Assembly: GCA_003131945.1 (NCBI GenBank)
Contig: PKWD01000146.1
Span: forward strand, 191-6,327
Direction: 5' to 3'
Length of the DNA: 6,137 nucleotides
Source of the DNA: Acidimicrobiaceae bacterium
Lineage (GTDB): Bacteria > Actinomycetota > Acidimicrobiia > Acidimicrobiales > UBA8190
Shown: piece after piece, positions 1 through 5,625 of the stretch
How positions within the stretch are numbered: the first letter of the stretch is position 1
Layout of the letters: each line of letters opens with the position of its first letter
Notes under the pieces: model-generated
The model's database searches: none
The model's input: only the letters and a program-made list of their open reading frames with translations
Told to the model about the DNA's origin: nothing
Translations under genes and position numbers: made by a program

Positions 1-40
1 TGTGTCGAACGTCGTTGTGTCGGTCGTCAGCGCTCCTCAC
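1..40 (-). CDS. Possible start of the next gene (lspA by position), truncated by the window edge
   Basis: Downstream of the dksA-like stop on the minus strand, the only reading frame with a standard start codon that stays open to the window edge begins with GTG at 40-38 and gives 13 codons (V R S A D D R H N D V R H). ATG codons at 67 and 50 run into stops within 11 codons. A weak purine-rich stretch (GAGG, about 10 nt before the GTG) could be a ribosome binding site. In many actinobacteria the gene after the ileS/dksA-like pair is lspA, prolipoprotein signal peptidase, whose N-terminus is often a short polar tail before the first membrane helix. A polar start would fit, but 13 residues cannot identify a protein. 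Another frame, open from a rare CTG, cannot be excluded. The lspA name is inference from gene order only. Confidence 0.25.
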   Translation of the reverse strand, partial: MRSADDRHNDVRH

Positions 41-92
41 TGGGTTCCATCCTCGAGGGGGGATCCCATAGGCGCCTTGGCCTCGTGGACTT

Positions 93-932
93 CTACCGGC
101 GGTGGAGTCCGCCGCTCTTGCACGCCACACACAGACGGGCATAGGGCAGGGCCCGCAGCCTGGCCTTCGGGATCGGTTGGCCACAGTTCTCGCACGCCCC
201 GTACAGCTTCTTGTCGATGGCGATCACGGCGAAGTCGATCTCGTCGATGGTGGCGAGAGCCTGGGCCGACAGGGTGAGGTCGCGCTCGCGATCCACGGCC
301 ACGGTGCCGCCCTCGCCTGACTCCTCGTCGAACTGGACATCACCCGGCTCCCGGTCGAGGGCAAGGGACTCCGCTTCGGCCCGCAGGTCATCGGCCTGGC
401 GCTGATAGACCTCGCGCTCCTCGAGGAGCAGAGTGCGCTGCTCATCGAGGAACTTCGTATCCGACGCGTACGGACCCCGGGTGGGCTTGACCGGCTTGGG
501 CGGAGCGGCCGGCTTGGCCGGGGCGCCCAGCTTCCTCGCCGGTGTCGGCGTCTTGGCGGCGACCTCCGCCTTCTTCGCCACCGGCGCCGGCTTCTTGGCC
601 GGCGGCGCTGCCTTCTTGGCCGCGGCCTTGACGGCCGGCTTCTTGGCCGGAACCGAAGTCTTCTTGGCCGGGGACTTGGCCGCCGGCTTCTTGGCCGGAA
701 CCGAAGTCTTCTTGGCCGTCACCTTTGCCGCCTTCTTGGCCGGAGCCGAGGTCTTCTTGGCCGGGGCCTTGGCCGCCGGCTTCTTGGCCGAAGCCTTGGC
801 CGGGGTGCTGCGCCCGGACGACACCTTTTTGGCGGCGCCGCCCTTCTTGGGCGTCGACGATGACTTCTTCGCCGGGGCCATCAGGCCCCCGCCGCCGGGA
901 TTCCGGTCGGCGCCATGTGCGGTGCGGATCAT
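93..932 (-). CDS. TraR/DksA-family C4 zinc-finger protein with lysine-rich (histone H1-like) N-terminal tail
   Basis: 279 residues from ATG 932. Residues about 19-152 are a low-complexity Ala/Lys/Pro tail with 13 Lys-Lys pairs, mostly in PAKKP or AKKT blocks, resembling histone H1 C-terminal tails. From about residue 155 comes the DksA-like part: a Leu/Glu/Arg-rich helical region, an acidic segment (DEESGEGG), a conserved-looking [10 protein letters not shown] stretch, then a zinc finger C-x2-C-x17-C-x2-C (Cys 247, 250, 268, 271). The DxxDxA coiled-coil tip of E. coli DksA is not visible, so a DksA-like effect on RNA polymerase with ppGpp is not assured. The tail probably binds nucleic acid. 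Start choice: ATG 932 has GGGAGGG seven bases upstream and lies about 30 nt after a predicted transcription start. ATG 881 (MAPAKKSS, 262 aa) would start right at the basic tail and has only GGGGG four bases upstream. A GTG at 947 is less likely. The family call is firm; the cellular role is inferred. Confidence 0.9.
   Translation of the reverse strand: MIRTAHGADRNPGGGGLMAPAKKSSSTPKKGGAAKKVSSGRSTPAKASAKKPAAKAPAKKTSAPAKKAAKVTAKKTSVPAKKPAAKSPAKKTSVPAKKPAVKAAAKKAAPPAKKPAPVAKKAEVAAKTPTPARKLGAPAKPAAPPKPVKPTRGPYASDTKFLDEQRTLLLEEREVYQRQADDLRAEAESLALDREPGDVQFDEESGEGGTVAVDRERDLTLSAQALATIDEIDFAVIAIDKKLYGACENCGQPIPKARLRALPYARLCVACKSGGLHRR
634..763. repeat. Internal direct repeats encoding the PAKK-rich tail
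   Basis: A 37-bp unit at 634-670 recurs exactly at 682-718 and again at 727-763 with three substitutions. The period is 48 then 45 bp (16 and 15 codons), so all copies stay in frame with the dksA-like gene. On the coding strand each gives an AKKTS(V/A)PAKK-type block. A shorter, more decayed copy follows near 773-805. The exact 37-bp identity suggests recent in-frame duplication; strain-to-strain tail-length variation is expected but not shown. Confidence 0.85.
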
Positions 933-942
933 GCGGGGCCCT

Positions 943-965
943 CCCACCTGCTTGACGAAGGTGGG
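943..965. promoter_or_regulatory. Inverted repeat over the predicted dksA-like transcription start (operator or 5'-UTR hairpin)
   Basis: CCCACCT at 943-949 and AGGTGGG at 959-965 are perfect 7-bp inverted arms around a 9-nt centre. Relative to the minus-strand promoter at 968-996, with predicted transcription start near 962, the palindrome covers roughly -3 to +20, a common site for a repressor. Its inner arm overlaps the GGGAGGG ribosome binding site of ATG 932, so if the transcript starts a few bases earlier it could instead form a hairpin that hides that site. The symmetry is directly visible; a binding function is inferred, and no regulator is identified. Confidence 0.45.
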
Positions 966-967
966 CG

Positions 968-996
968 ACCATAGCGTCGCCGGCCCCGCCAGGCAA
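968..996 (-). promoter_or_regulatory. Predicted sigma-70-type promoter of the dksA-like gene
   Basis: On the minus strand TTGCCT (996-991) and TATGGT (973-968) are separated by exactly 17 bp. The -10 box fits the TAnnnT pattern usual in high-GC actinobacteria and the -35 box shares four of six bases with TTGACA. A purine six bases downstream (A at 962) is a likely start, giving a leader of about 30 nt before ATG 932. This is the best promoter match seen in the window. Confidence 0.55.
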
Positions 997-1034
997 CCTT
1001 GACGTCGGTGTCGGGAGGAGATGCCGCTGCCGCG

Positions 1035-1040
1035 TACTCT
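1035..1040 (+). promoter_or_regulatory. Predicted -10 box placing the ileS transcript start at its ATG (leaderless)
   Basis: TACTCT (TAnnnT type) ends seven bases before the A of the ileS ATG at 1047, so transcription would start at or next to the start codon. No Shine-Dalgarno sequence sits at a usable distance from 1047; the nearby GGGAGGAG (1013-1020) is 26 nt away. Leaderless mRNAs with this spacing are common in actinobacteria. The -35 region (around 1011-1017) is poor, which lowers confidence. Confidence 0.4.
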
Positions 1041-1046
1041 TGTCCG

Positions 1047-4000
1047 ATGTCCGACGACCTAGGTGGCACCACCCCCTATCCCCAGGTCGACCAGCAACCC
1101 GACTACCCGCGCCTCGAAGAGCGGGTGCTGGCCTTCTGGGAGGCCGACGGCACCTTCGAGGCGTCCGTGGCGGCGCGAGCAGGGGGCGACAACGAGTACG
1201 TCTTCTACGACGGACCTCCCTTCGCCAACGGCCTCCCCCACTACGGCCATCTGCTCACCGGTTTCGTGAAGGACGCCGTGCCCCGCTACCAGACCATGCG
1301 GGGCCACCGGGTGGAGCGCCGATTCGGCTGGGACTGCCACGGCCTGCCGGCCGAGATGGAGGCCGAGAAGGAGCTCGAGTTTTCGGGCCGGGCGGCCATC
1401 ATCGACTACGGGATCGACCGGTTCAACGACTACTGCCGCGCCCTCGTCCAGCGCACCACCGACTCCTGGGAGCGCTACGTCACCCGCCAGGCCCGCTGGG
1501 CCGACTTCACCAATGACTACAAGACCATGGACCTCTCCTACATGGAGAGCGTCATGTGGGCCTTCAAGCGGCTGTGGGAGAAGGAGCTCCTCTATCAGGG
1601 CGAGAAGGTCCTCCCCTGGTGCTGGGAATGTGAAACTTCGCTGTCGAACTTCGAGACCCGGACCGACGATGCCTACCGGCCCCGGGTCGACCCGGCGGTG
1701 ACCGTGGCGTTCACGCTCGAGCCTTCGCCGGCCCCGGGCCGCCCTTCCTCGGTGTCTGACGGGGAGCTCCGGCTTCTCGTGTGGACGACCACACCATGGA
1801 CCCTGCCGTCGAACCTGGCCCTCGCCGTCGGCCCCGAGATCACCTACGACATCTACGAGCTTCTGGGGCATCCCACAGCCATCGCCTCCGAACGGGTGGC
1901 CGCCTACCCTGAGCTGTTCGCCGAGGCGTCTCCCCTCGCCACCGTCACCGGCTCCGACCTCGTGGGACGGGCCTACGCGCCGCTATTCGGCTTTTTCGCC
2001 GGCCATCCGGGCGCGTTCACGGTGCTCTCCGGCGATTTCGTGGCCACCGACGAAGGCACCGGCGTGGTCCACATGGCCCCCGGTTTCGGTGAGGAGGACT
2101 ACTTCGCCTGCCAGGCGGCGGGCATCGCCGTGGTCTGCCCCGTCGATGACCGGGGCCGGTTCACCGCCGAGGTCCCCGACTACGCGGGACTCCAGGTCTT
2201 CGAGGCCAACGCCCCCATCACCGACGCTCTGCGCCACAGCGGGGCCCTGATCGACGCCACGCCCTACGAGCACAGCTACCCCCACTGCTGGCGCACCGAC
2301 ACGCCCCTCATCTACAAGGCGGTCAGCTCCTGGTTCGTGGCCGTCACGGCCATCAAGGACCCGATGATCCAGCTCAACCAGGAGATCGACTGGATCCCGG
2401 CCCACATCCGCGACGGCGCCTTCGGGAAGTGGCTGGAGGGGGCCCGCGACTGGGCCATCAGCCGCAACCGGTTCTGGGGCGCACCCATCCCCGTGTGGCA
2501 GAGCGATGACCCCCGCTATCCCCGGATCGACGTCTACGGCAGCGTGGACGAGCTGCAGCGCGATTTCGGGGTGCGGCCCGATGATCTTCACCGCCCGGCA
2601 ATCGACGCACTCACCCGACCCAACCCGGACGATCCGACAGGCCACTCGACCATGCGGCGGGTGACCGATGTCCTGGACTGTTGGTTCGAGTCGGGCTCAA
2701 TGCCTTACGCCCAGGTCCATTACCCGTTCGAGAACGCCGAGTGGTTCGAATCCCATTTTCCGGCCGACTTCATCGTGGAGTACGTGGGCCAGACCCGATG
2801 CTGGTTCTACACGTTGCACGTCCTTTCGACCGCTCTGTTCGACCGTCAGCCATTTCGCCACTGCGTGGTCCACGGGGTCGTCCAGGGTGACGACGGCCGC
2901 AAGATGTCCAAGCGGCTCGGGAACTATCCCGAGCCGGACATGGTCTTCGACACCTGGGGGGCCGACGCCATGCGTTGGTTCCTGCTCTCGTCGCCCGTCC
3001 TGCGCGGTCAGGATCTCATCGTCCACGCCAAAGGCTTCGAGGATGTCCGGCGCCAGGTCCTCAACCGGTTCTGGAACTCCTGGTACTTCCTGTCGCTCTA
3101 CGCCAACGTCGACGGCATCCGGGGCCGGGTACGCACCGATGCCACCGGCGTTCTCGACCGCTACATCCTGGCCAAGACGGCGGCGCTGGTCGACGAGGTC
3201 ACGGCCGAGATGGACGCCTACGACCTCTTCGGTGCGTGCACCGCCATCACCGGCTACCTCGACGCCTTGACCAACTGGTACATCCGCCGCAGCCGCGACC
3301 GGTTCTGGCGCGCCCGCGATGGCACCCCCCCCACTGAACAGGACAAAGCCGACGCCTACGACACCCTGTCGACCGTCCTCGTCACGCTGTGCCGCGTGGC
3401 GGCGCCGCTGCTGCCGCTACTCACCGAGAACGTCTTCCAGGGCCTCACCGGCGAGCGCAGCGTGCACCTGACCGACTGGCCGGGACCGACGGACCTGCCC
3501 GCCGATGCCGAGCTCGTCGAGACGATGGACCTCGTGCGCGACGTCTGCTCGGCCGCCCATGCCATCCGCAAGGCCAACGGTCGCCGGGCCCGGCTCCCAC
3601 TGCGCACGCTGACCGTGGCCACCGCCGATCCTGAGCGCCTCCGGCCCTTCGTGGCCCTGATCGCCGACGAGGTGAACGTGAAGGAGGTGACCTTCTCCGA
3701 GGGACTCGAGGACGTGGCCGAGCGCGTCCTCACGCTCGTGCCGTCTGCTCTCGGTCCCCGGCTCGGATCCGATGCCCCCCAGGTGTTCGCCGCCATGAAG
3801 AAGGGGGACTGGACCGTGTCCGAGTCCGGGGTCACCGCCGGCGGGATCACCCTCGAGCCCGGCGAATACGAACTGGTCCTGCGCCCCCGCAATGCCGGCG
3901 AGGGTCGCACCCTGGCCGGCGACGTGGGTGTGGTTACGCTCGACATCACCGTCGACGCCGAGCTCGAGGCCGAGGGTTCGGCACGCGACGTCGTGCGCCT

Positions 4001-4205
4001 GGTCCAGGCCGAACGTCGTGAAACCGGCCTGCACATCTCGGACTGCATCACCCTGGAGCTCGACGCCCCGGCGGGCACCGTGGCCGCCGTGGAGAGGCAC
4101 CGTGGCTACGTGGCCGAGCAGACCCTCGCCGTGGCCATCCGCCTGGCGGTGGCCGACGCCGTCGCCATCAGGATCACCAAGGCTCCCTGCGCGGGCGGTA
4201 TCTGA
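1047..4205 (+). CDS. ileS: Isoleucyl-tRNA synthetase (class Ia, type 2 / eukaryote-like)
   Basis: 1052 residues, normal for a type-2 IleRS such as that of Mycobacterium tuberculosis. This cytoplasmic enzyme attaches isoleucine to tRNA-Ile using ATP and removes mischarged valine. Visible parts: ATP-site HIGH motif as HYGH (65-68); CP1 editing domain with WTTTPWTLPSN (246-256) and GTGVVHMAPGFGEED (337-351); KMSKS loop as KMSKR (619-623); helical anticodon-binding domain from about 640, with LDRYILAK and NWYIRRSRDRFW; and a C-terminal extension ending ITKAPCAGGI. Start: ATG 1047 gives MSDDLGG before the conserved N-terminal region. In-frame TTG 999 and GTG 1008 would add residues unlike the family, and 1047 lies just after a -10-like box. 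Oddities: Cys585 replaces glycine in the usual TRGWFY motif, and the second cysteine pair of the CP1 zinc site is reduced to C414-x2-T. No T-box leader is visible. The gene is divergent from the dksA-like gene, convergent with divIVA, and the only plus-strand gene here. Confidence 0.97.
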   Translation: MSDDLGGTTPYPQVDQQPDYPRLEERVLAFWEADGTFEASVAARAGGDNEYVFYDGPPFANGLPHYGHLLTGFVKDAVPRYQTMRGHRVERRFGWDCHGLPAEMEAEKELEFSGRAAIIDYGIDRFNDYCRALVQRTTDSWERYVTRQARWADFTNDYKTMDLSYMESVMWAFKRLWEKELLYQGEKVLPWCWECETSLSNFETRTDDAYRPRVDPAVTVAFTLEPSPAPGRPSSVSDGELRLLVWTTTPWTLPSNLALAVGPEITYDIYELLGHPTAIASERVAAYPELFAEASPLATVTGSDLVGRAYAPLFGFFAGHPGAFTVLSGDFVATDEGTGVVHMAPGFGEEDYFACQAAGIAVVCPVDDRGRFTAEVPDYAGLQVFEANAPITDALRHSGALIDATPYEHSYPHCWRTDTPLIYKAVSSWFVAVTAIKDPMIQLNQEIDWIPAHIRDGAFGKWLEGARDWAISRNRFWGAPIPVWQSDDPRYPRIDVYGSVDELQRDFGVRPDDLHRPAIDALTRPNPDDPTGHSTMRRVTDVLDCWFESGSMPYAQVHYPFENAEWFESHFPADFIVEYVGQTRCWFYTLHVLSTALFDRQPFRHCVVHGVVQGDDGRKMSKRLGNYPEPDMVFDTWGADAMRWFLLSSPVLRGQDLIVHAKGFEDVRRQVLNRFWNSWYFLSLYANVDGIRGRVRTDATGVLDRYILAKTAALVDEVTAEMDAYDLFGACTAITGYLDALTNWYIRRSRDRFWRARDGTPPTEQDKADAYDTLSTVLVTLCRVAAPLLPLLTENVFQGLTGERSVHLTDWPGPTDLPADAELVETMDLVRDVCSAAHAIRKANGRRARLPLRTLTVATADPERLRPFVALIADEVNVKEVTFSEGLEDVAERVLTLVPSALGPRLGSDAPQVFAAMKKGDWTVSESGVTAGGITLEPGEYELVLRPRNAGEGRTLAGDVGVVTLDITVDAELEAEGSARDVVRLVQAERRETGLHISDCITLELDAPAGTVAAVERHRGYVAEQTLAVAIRLAVADAVAIRITKAPCAGGI

Positions 4206-4250
4206 GTCCTTGCGCCCGGACAGTCCTTTGCGCCCGGACAGTCCTTTGCG
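4205..4250. repeat. 18-bp tandem repeat filling the gap between convergent ileS and divIVA
   Basis: Units AGTCCTTGCGCCCGGAC (4205-4221, one T shorter), AGTCCTTTGCGCCCGGAC (4222-4239) and a partial AGTCCTTTGCG (4240-4250) lie head to tail. They begin at the last base of the ileS stop codon and end immediately before the divIVA stop codon. Each full unit contains GTCC and GGAC arms that could form only a 4-bp stem, and no T-run follows, so this is not a convincing intrinsic terminator. Slippage duplication is the simplest origin. Confidence 0.85.
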
Positions 4251-5183
4251 TCAGCGCGGCACTCCGGCGCGGGCGCCTTCGGGGTCCGACAGGGGCATCG
4301 TCCCCTGACGCTCACCGGAGGACGCCGGTTCGTCGGCGTCGGGCCCCCGGGAACCGGTCGGTGTGGCCGGTCCACCCGGTCCCGCTTGTCCGGTCGGCAT
4401 CGGGCGCTGGCCGGCCGGCGGCTGACCCCCAGCCGGGCCGTGAGTCTCGCCGTTGGGCTCGGCGCTCGCCGGGGGCGTCGCCTCGGGCGATGACCCGGAG
4501 GCGGGAGATGACCCGGAGGAGAACGGCGGTGGTGGTGGCGGTGCGGACGGCTGTTGCGCCAAGAGCGACGCGGCGGGCTGCACGTGCTCGTCGACCCACG
4601 TGAGCATGTCACCGAGGGCGGCGCGTAGCCGGTTGCGCTCGGTGTCGAGATGACGGGCGATCGTCTCTACGTCGCCCGCCAGTTGTGTCCGGATCGACTC
4701 GAGGCGCGAGATGTCCTCGCGCAGCTTGCGCTCGGTCTCCTCGGTGAGCGCCCGGGAGCGATTCTCGGCGTCGGCCAACACGGTGTGGGCGCGCGCTTCG
4801 GCCTCGGCCAGGGTCGAACGAGCTTGTGCCTCGGCTTCGGCCTCGGTCTGGTCGACAAACTTCTGGGCCAGGAGCAGAGTGCGCTGCAACGCGTCGTCGG
4901 GAGCGGTGGCCGGCGCCGGAGACGACGGCTGCGACTGCACCTGCACCAGTTGCTGCTCCAGCTGCTGCATCGACTGTTCGAGCTGCGCGATGCGCTCGGC
5001 CGCCTGTCGCATGCGGTCGGCAGACTGGCGCATCTGCTCCTGGAGAGCTTCGGCCTCGATGGCCACGCGCTCGAGGTACTCATCGACATCGTCGATGTGA
5101 TAGCCCCGCAACGTCTGGCGGAATTCGACCGTCCGCAGACTGTCGAGGCTCGATTGCTGACTACTCGACTTCGGGCTGTCCAT
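4251..5183 (-). CDS. divIVA: DivIVA/Wag31-family cell division and polar growth protein
   Basis: 310 residues. DivIVA proteins are cytoplasmic coiled coils that gather at negatively curved membrane (poles, septa) and organise wall growth and division; in mycobacteria and streptomycetes they drive tip extension. Residues 16-41 form the membrane-binding N-terminal signature, with the LRGYHIDDVDEYLERV core. Coiled coil 1 covers about 38-82, a Ser/Pro/Ala linker about 84-97, and coiled coil 2 about 98-200, rich in Ala/Glu heptads. Residues about 212-310 are a disordered Pro/Gly/Ser/Ala tail starting with six prolines. At the place of the membrane-inserting Phe17-Arg18 of Bacillus subtilis DivIVA, this protein has Leu25-Arg26. 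Start ATG 5183 is followed directly by a plausible N-terminus; upstream lies TAGGAT, whose AGGA could be a ribosome binding site or the whole a -10 box. The gene follows yggT by 84 bp and probably has its own promoter. Confidence 0.93.
   Translation of the reverse strand: MDSPKSSSQQSSLDSLRTVEFRQTLRGYHIDDVDEYLERVAIEAEALQEQMRQSADRMRQAAERIAQLEQSMQQLEQQLVQVQSQPSSPAPATAPDDALQRTLLLAQKFVDQTEAEAEAQARSTLAEAEARAHTVLADAENRSRALTEETERKLREDISRLESIRTQLAGDVETIARHLDTERNRLRAALGDMLTWVDEHVQPAASLLAQQPSAPPPPPPFSSGSSPASGSSPEATPPASAEPNGETHGPAGGQPPAGQRPMPTGQAGPGGPATPTGSRGPDADEPASSGERQGTMPLSDPEGARAGVPR
4484..4519. repeat. 18-bp tandem duplication in the divIVA tail
   Basis: CGGGCGATGACCCGGAGG (4484-4501) is followed directly by a copy with one substitution (4502-4519). 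On the coding strand it encodes the near-repeat SGSSP-A-SGSSP-E in the proline/serine-rich tail. It is in frame, so it lengthens the low-complexity tail by six residues per copy. Confidence 0.7.
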
Positions 5184-5189
5184 GGGGGG

Positions 5190-5217
5190 ATCCTACCCAA
5201 TGCTCCTGCCCGGTCCA
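5190..5217 (-). promoter_or_regulatory. Predicted divIVA promoter, possibly leaderless
   Basis: On the minus strand TGGACC (5217-5212) and TAGGAT (5195-5190) are 16 bp apart. TAGGAT fits TAnnnT and is followed by six C residues and then the divIVA ATG, so the start point would fall on the A of ATG. The AGGA inside the box is also six or seven bases from the ATG and could act as a ribosome binding site on a longer transcript read through from sepF-yggT. Both readings are possible. Confidence 0.4.
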
Positions 5218-5238
5218 CTGATGGATTTTCCGGTCCAC
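5210..5238. repeat. 9-bp direct repeats 20 bp apart upstream of divIVA
   Basis: CCGGTCCAC occurs at 5210-5218 and 5230-5238, a start-to-start distance of 20 bp (about two helical turns). A variant, GGTCCCAC, follows at 5240-5247. The first copy overlaps the proposed -35 box of divIVA. Same-face spacing next to a promoter suggests a protein binding site, but no known operator is recognised. Confidence 0.5.
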
Positions 5239-5267
5239 AGGTCCCACAAAAATGGGCGTCCTACCCG

Positions 5268-5579
5268 TCAGGCGACGTTGTTGATGACTCCGAGCAGGAC
5301 CTCGAGGCCCACGATGGCCACGATGATCGAGAGGTCGATGGCCATTCCGCCAGCCCGCACCGGTGGCAAGGCCCGTCGGATCGGCCGCAGAAGCGGCTCC
5401 GTGACCCGGTCGAGGGCCCGCACGATGCCGTAGATGGCGGTCCCCGGCTCCGACGGGAACCAGCTCAACAGGGCGCGGCCGATGAGCAGGATCACGTACA
5501 CCTCGACCACATAGTCGAGGATGCGGAGCAGGCCCGAACTGGCGCCTATCAACACGGTGAACAGGACGGGTGTGGGCAT
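5268..5579 (-). CDS. yggT: YggT-family membrane protein (SepG-like)
   Basis: 103 residues, typical of the family. Two hydrophobic stretches are visible: about 17-41, ending in the characteristic RALLSWFP, and about 81-102, starting at the GGMAIDLS motif. Between them is an amphipathic segment with PLLRPIRRALP, also a family hallmark. YggT proteins lie in the cytoplasmic membrane; the Streptomyces member next to sepF, called SepG, helps place the division ring and compact the nucleoid. Its position between sepF and divIVA matches that. It starts 46 nt after the sepF stop and is probably cotranscribed with sepF. There is no Shine-Dalgarno sequence; the ATG is preceded instead by CACCTCCTTC, which resembles the end of 16S rRNA. 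No better in-frame start is visible upstream or among the first codons. Confidence 0.9.
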   Translation of the reverse strand: MPTPVLFTVLIGASSGLLRILDYVVEVYVILLIGRALLSWFPSEPGTAIYGIVRALDRVTEPLLRPIRRALPPVRAGGMAIDLSIIVAIVGLEVLLGVINNVA

Positions 5580-5580
5580 G

Positions 5581-5589
5581 AAGGAGGTG
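5581..5589 (-). other. Anti-Shine-Dalgarno-like sequence just before the yggT start codon
   Basis: The minus strand reads CACCTCCTT one base before the yggT ATG, identical over nine bases to the conserved 3' end of 16S rRNA (CACCUCCUU). It is the complement of a ribosome binding site rather than one. On the plus strand it reads AAGGAGGTG, but no plus-strand gene with coding character starts after it (an ATG at 5578 that overlaps it gives only 19 codons). Confidence 0.6.
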
Positions 5590-5625
5590 CCGGACGGTTC
5601 TCGGGGGACGAGTGCCGGGCGACCG

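Noticed and set aside
2..277. Plus-strand frame at the left edge overlapping the dksA-like zinc-finger region
   Set aside because: Opposite to the conserved cysteine finger, arginine/serine-rich, with no recognisable motif.
433..1002. Plus-strand frame of 189 residues with hydrophobic FLAG-rich repeats opposite the dksA-like gene
   Set aside because: It is the antisense reading of the lysine-rich repeats; the zinc-finger protein on the other strand explains the region, and the frame has no good ribosome binding site.
999..1004. TTGACG as a -35 box for ileS
   Set aside because: It is 30 bp from the TACTCT box, and no -10-like sequence lies at 16-19 bp.
933..1046. T-box riboswitch before ileS
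   Set aside because: No T-box core, no specifier-stem layout, and the space is too short once the dksA-like promoter is taken out.
1059..1871. Long minus-strand frame inside ileS, and similar ones at 1983-2645 and 3417-4100
   Set aside because: Typical mirror frames of a high-GC gene; the ileS frame has unbroken family motifs.
4205..4250. CRISPR-like array or intrinsic terminator
   Set aside because: The units are contiguous without spacers, stems are only 4 bp, and no T-run follows on either strand.
5241..5257. Terminator hairpin after yggT (CCCAT-TTTT-GTGGG on the minus strand)
   Set aside because: The stem is only five pairs including one wobble, and the T-run is in the loop rather than after the stem.
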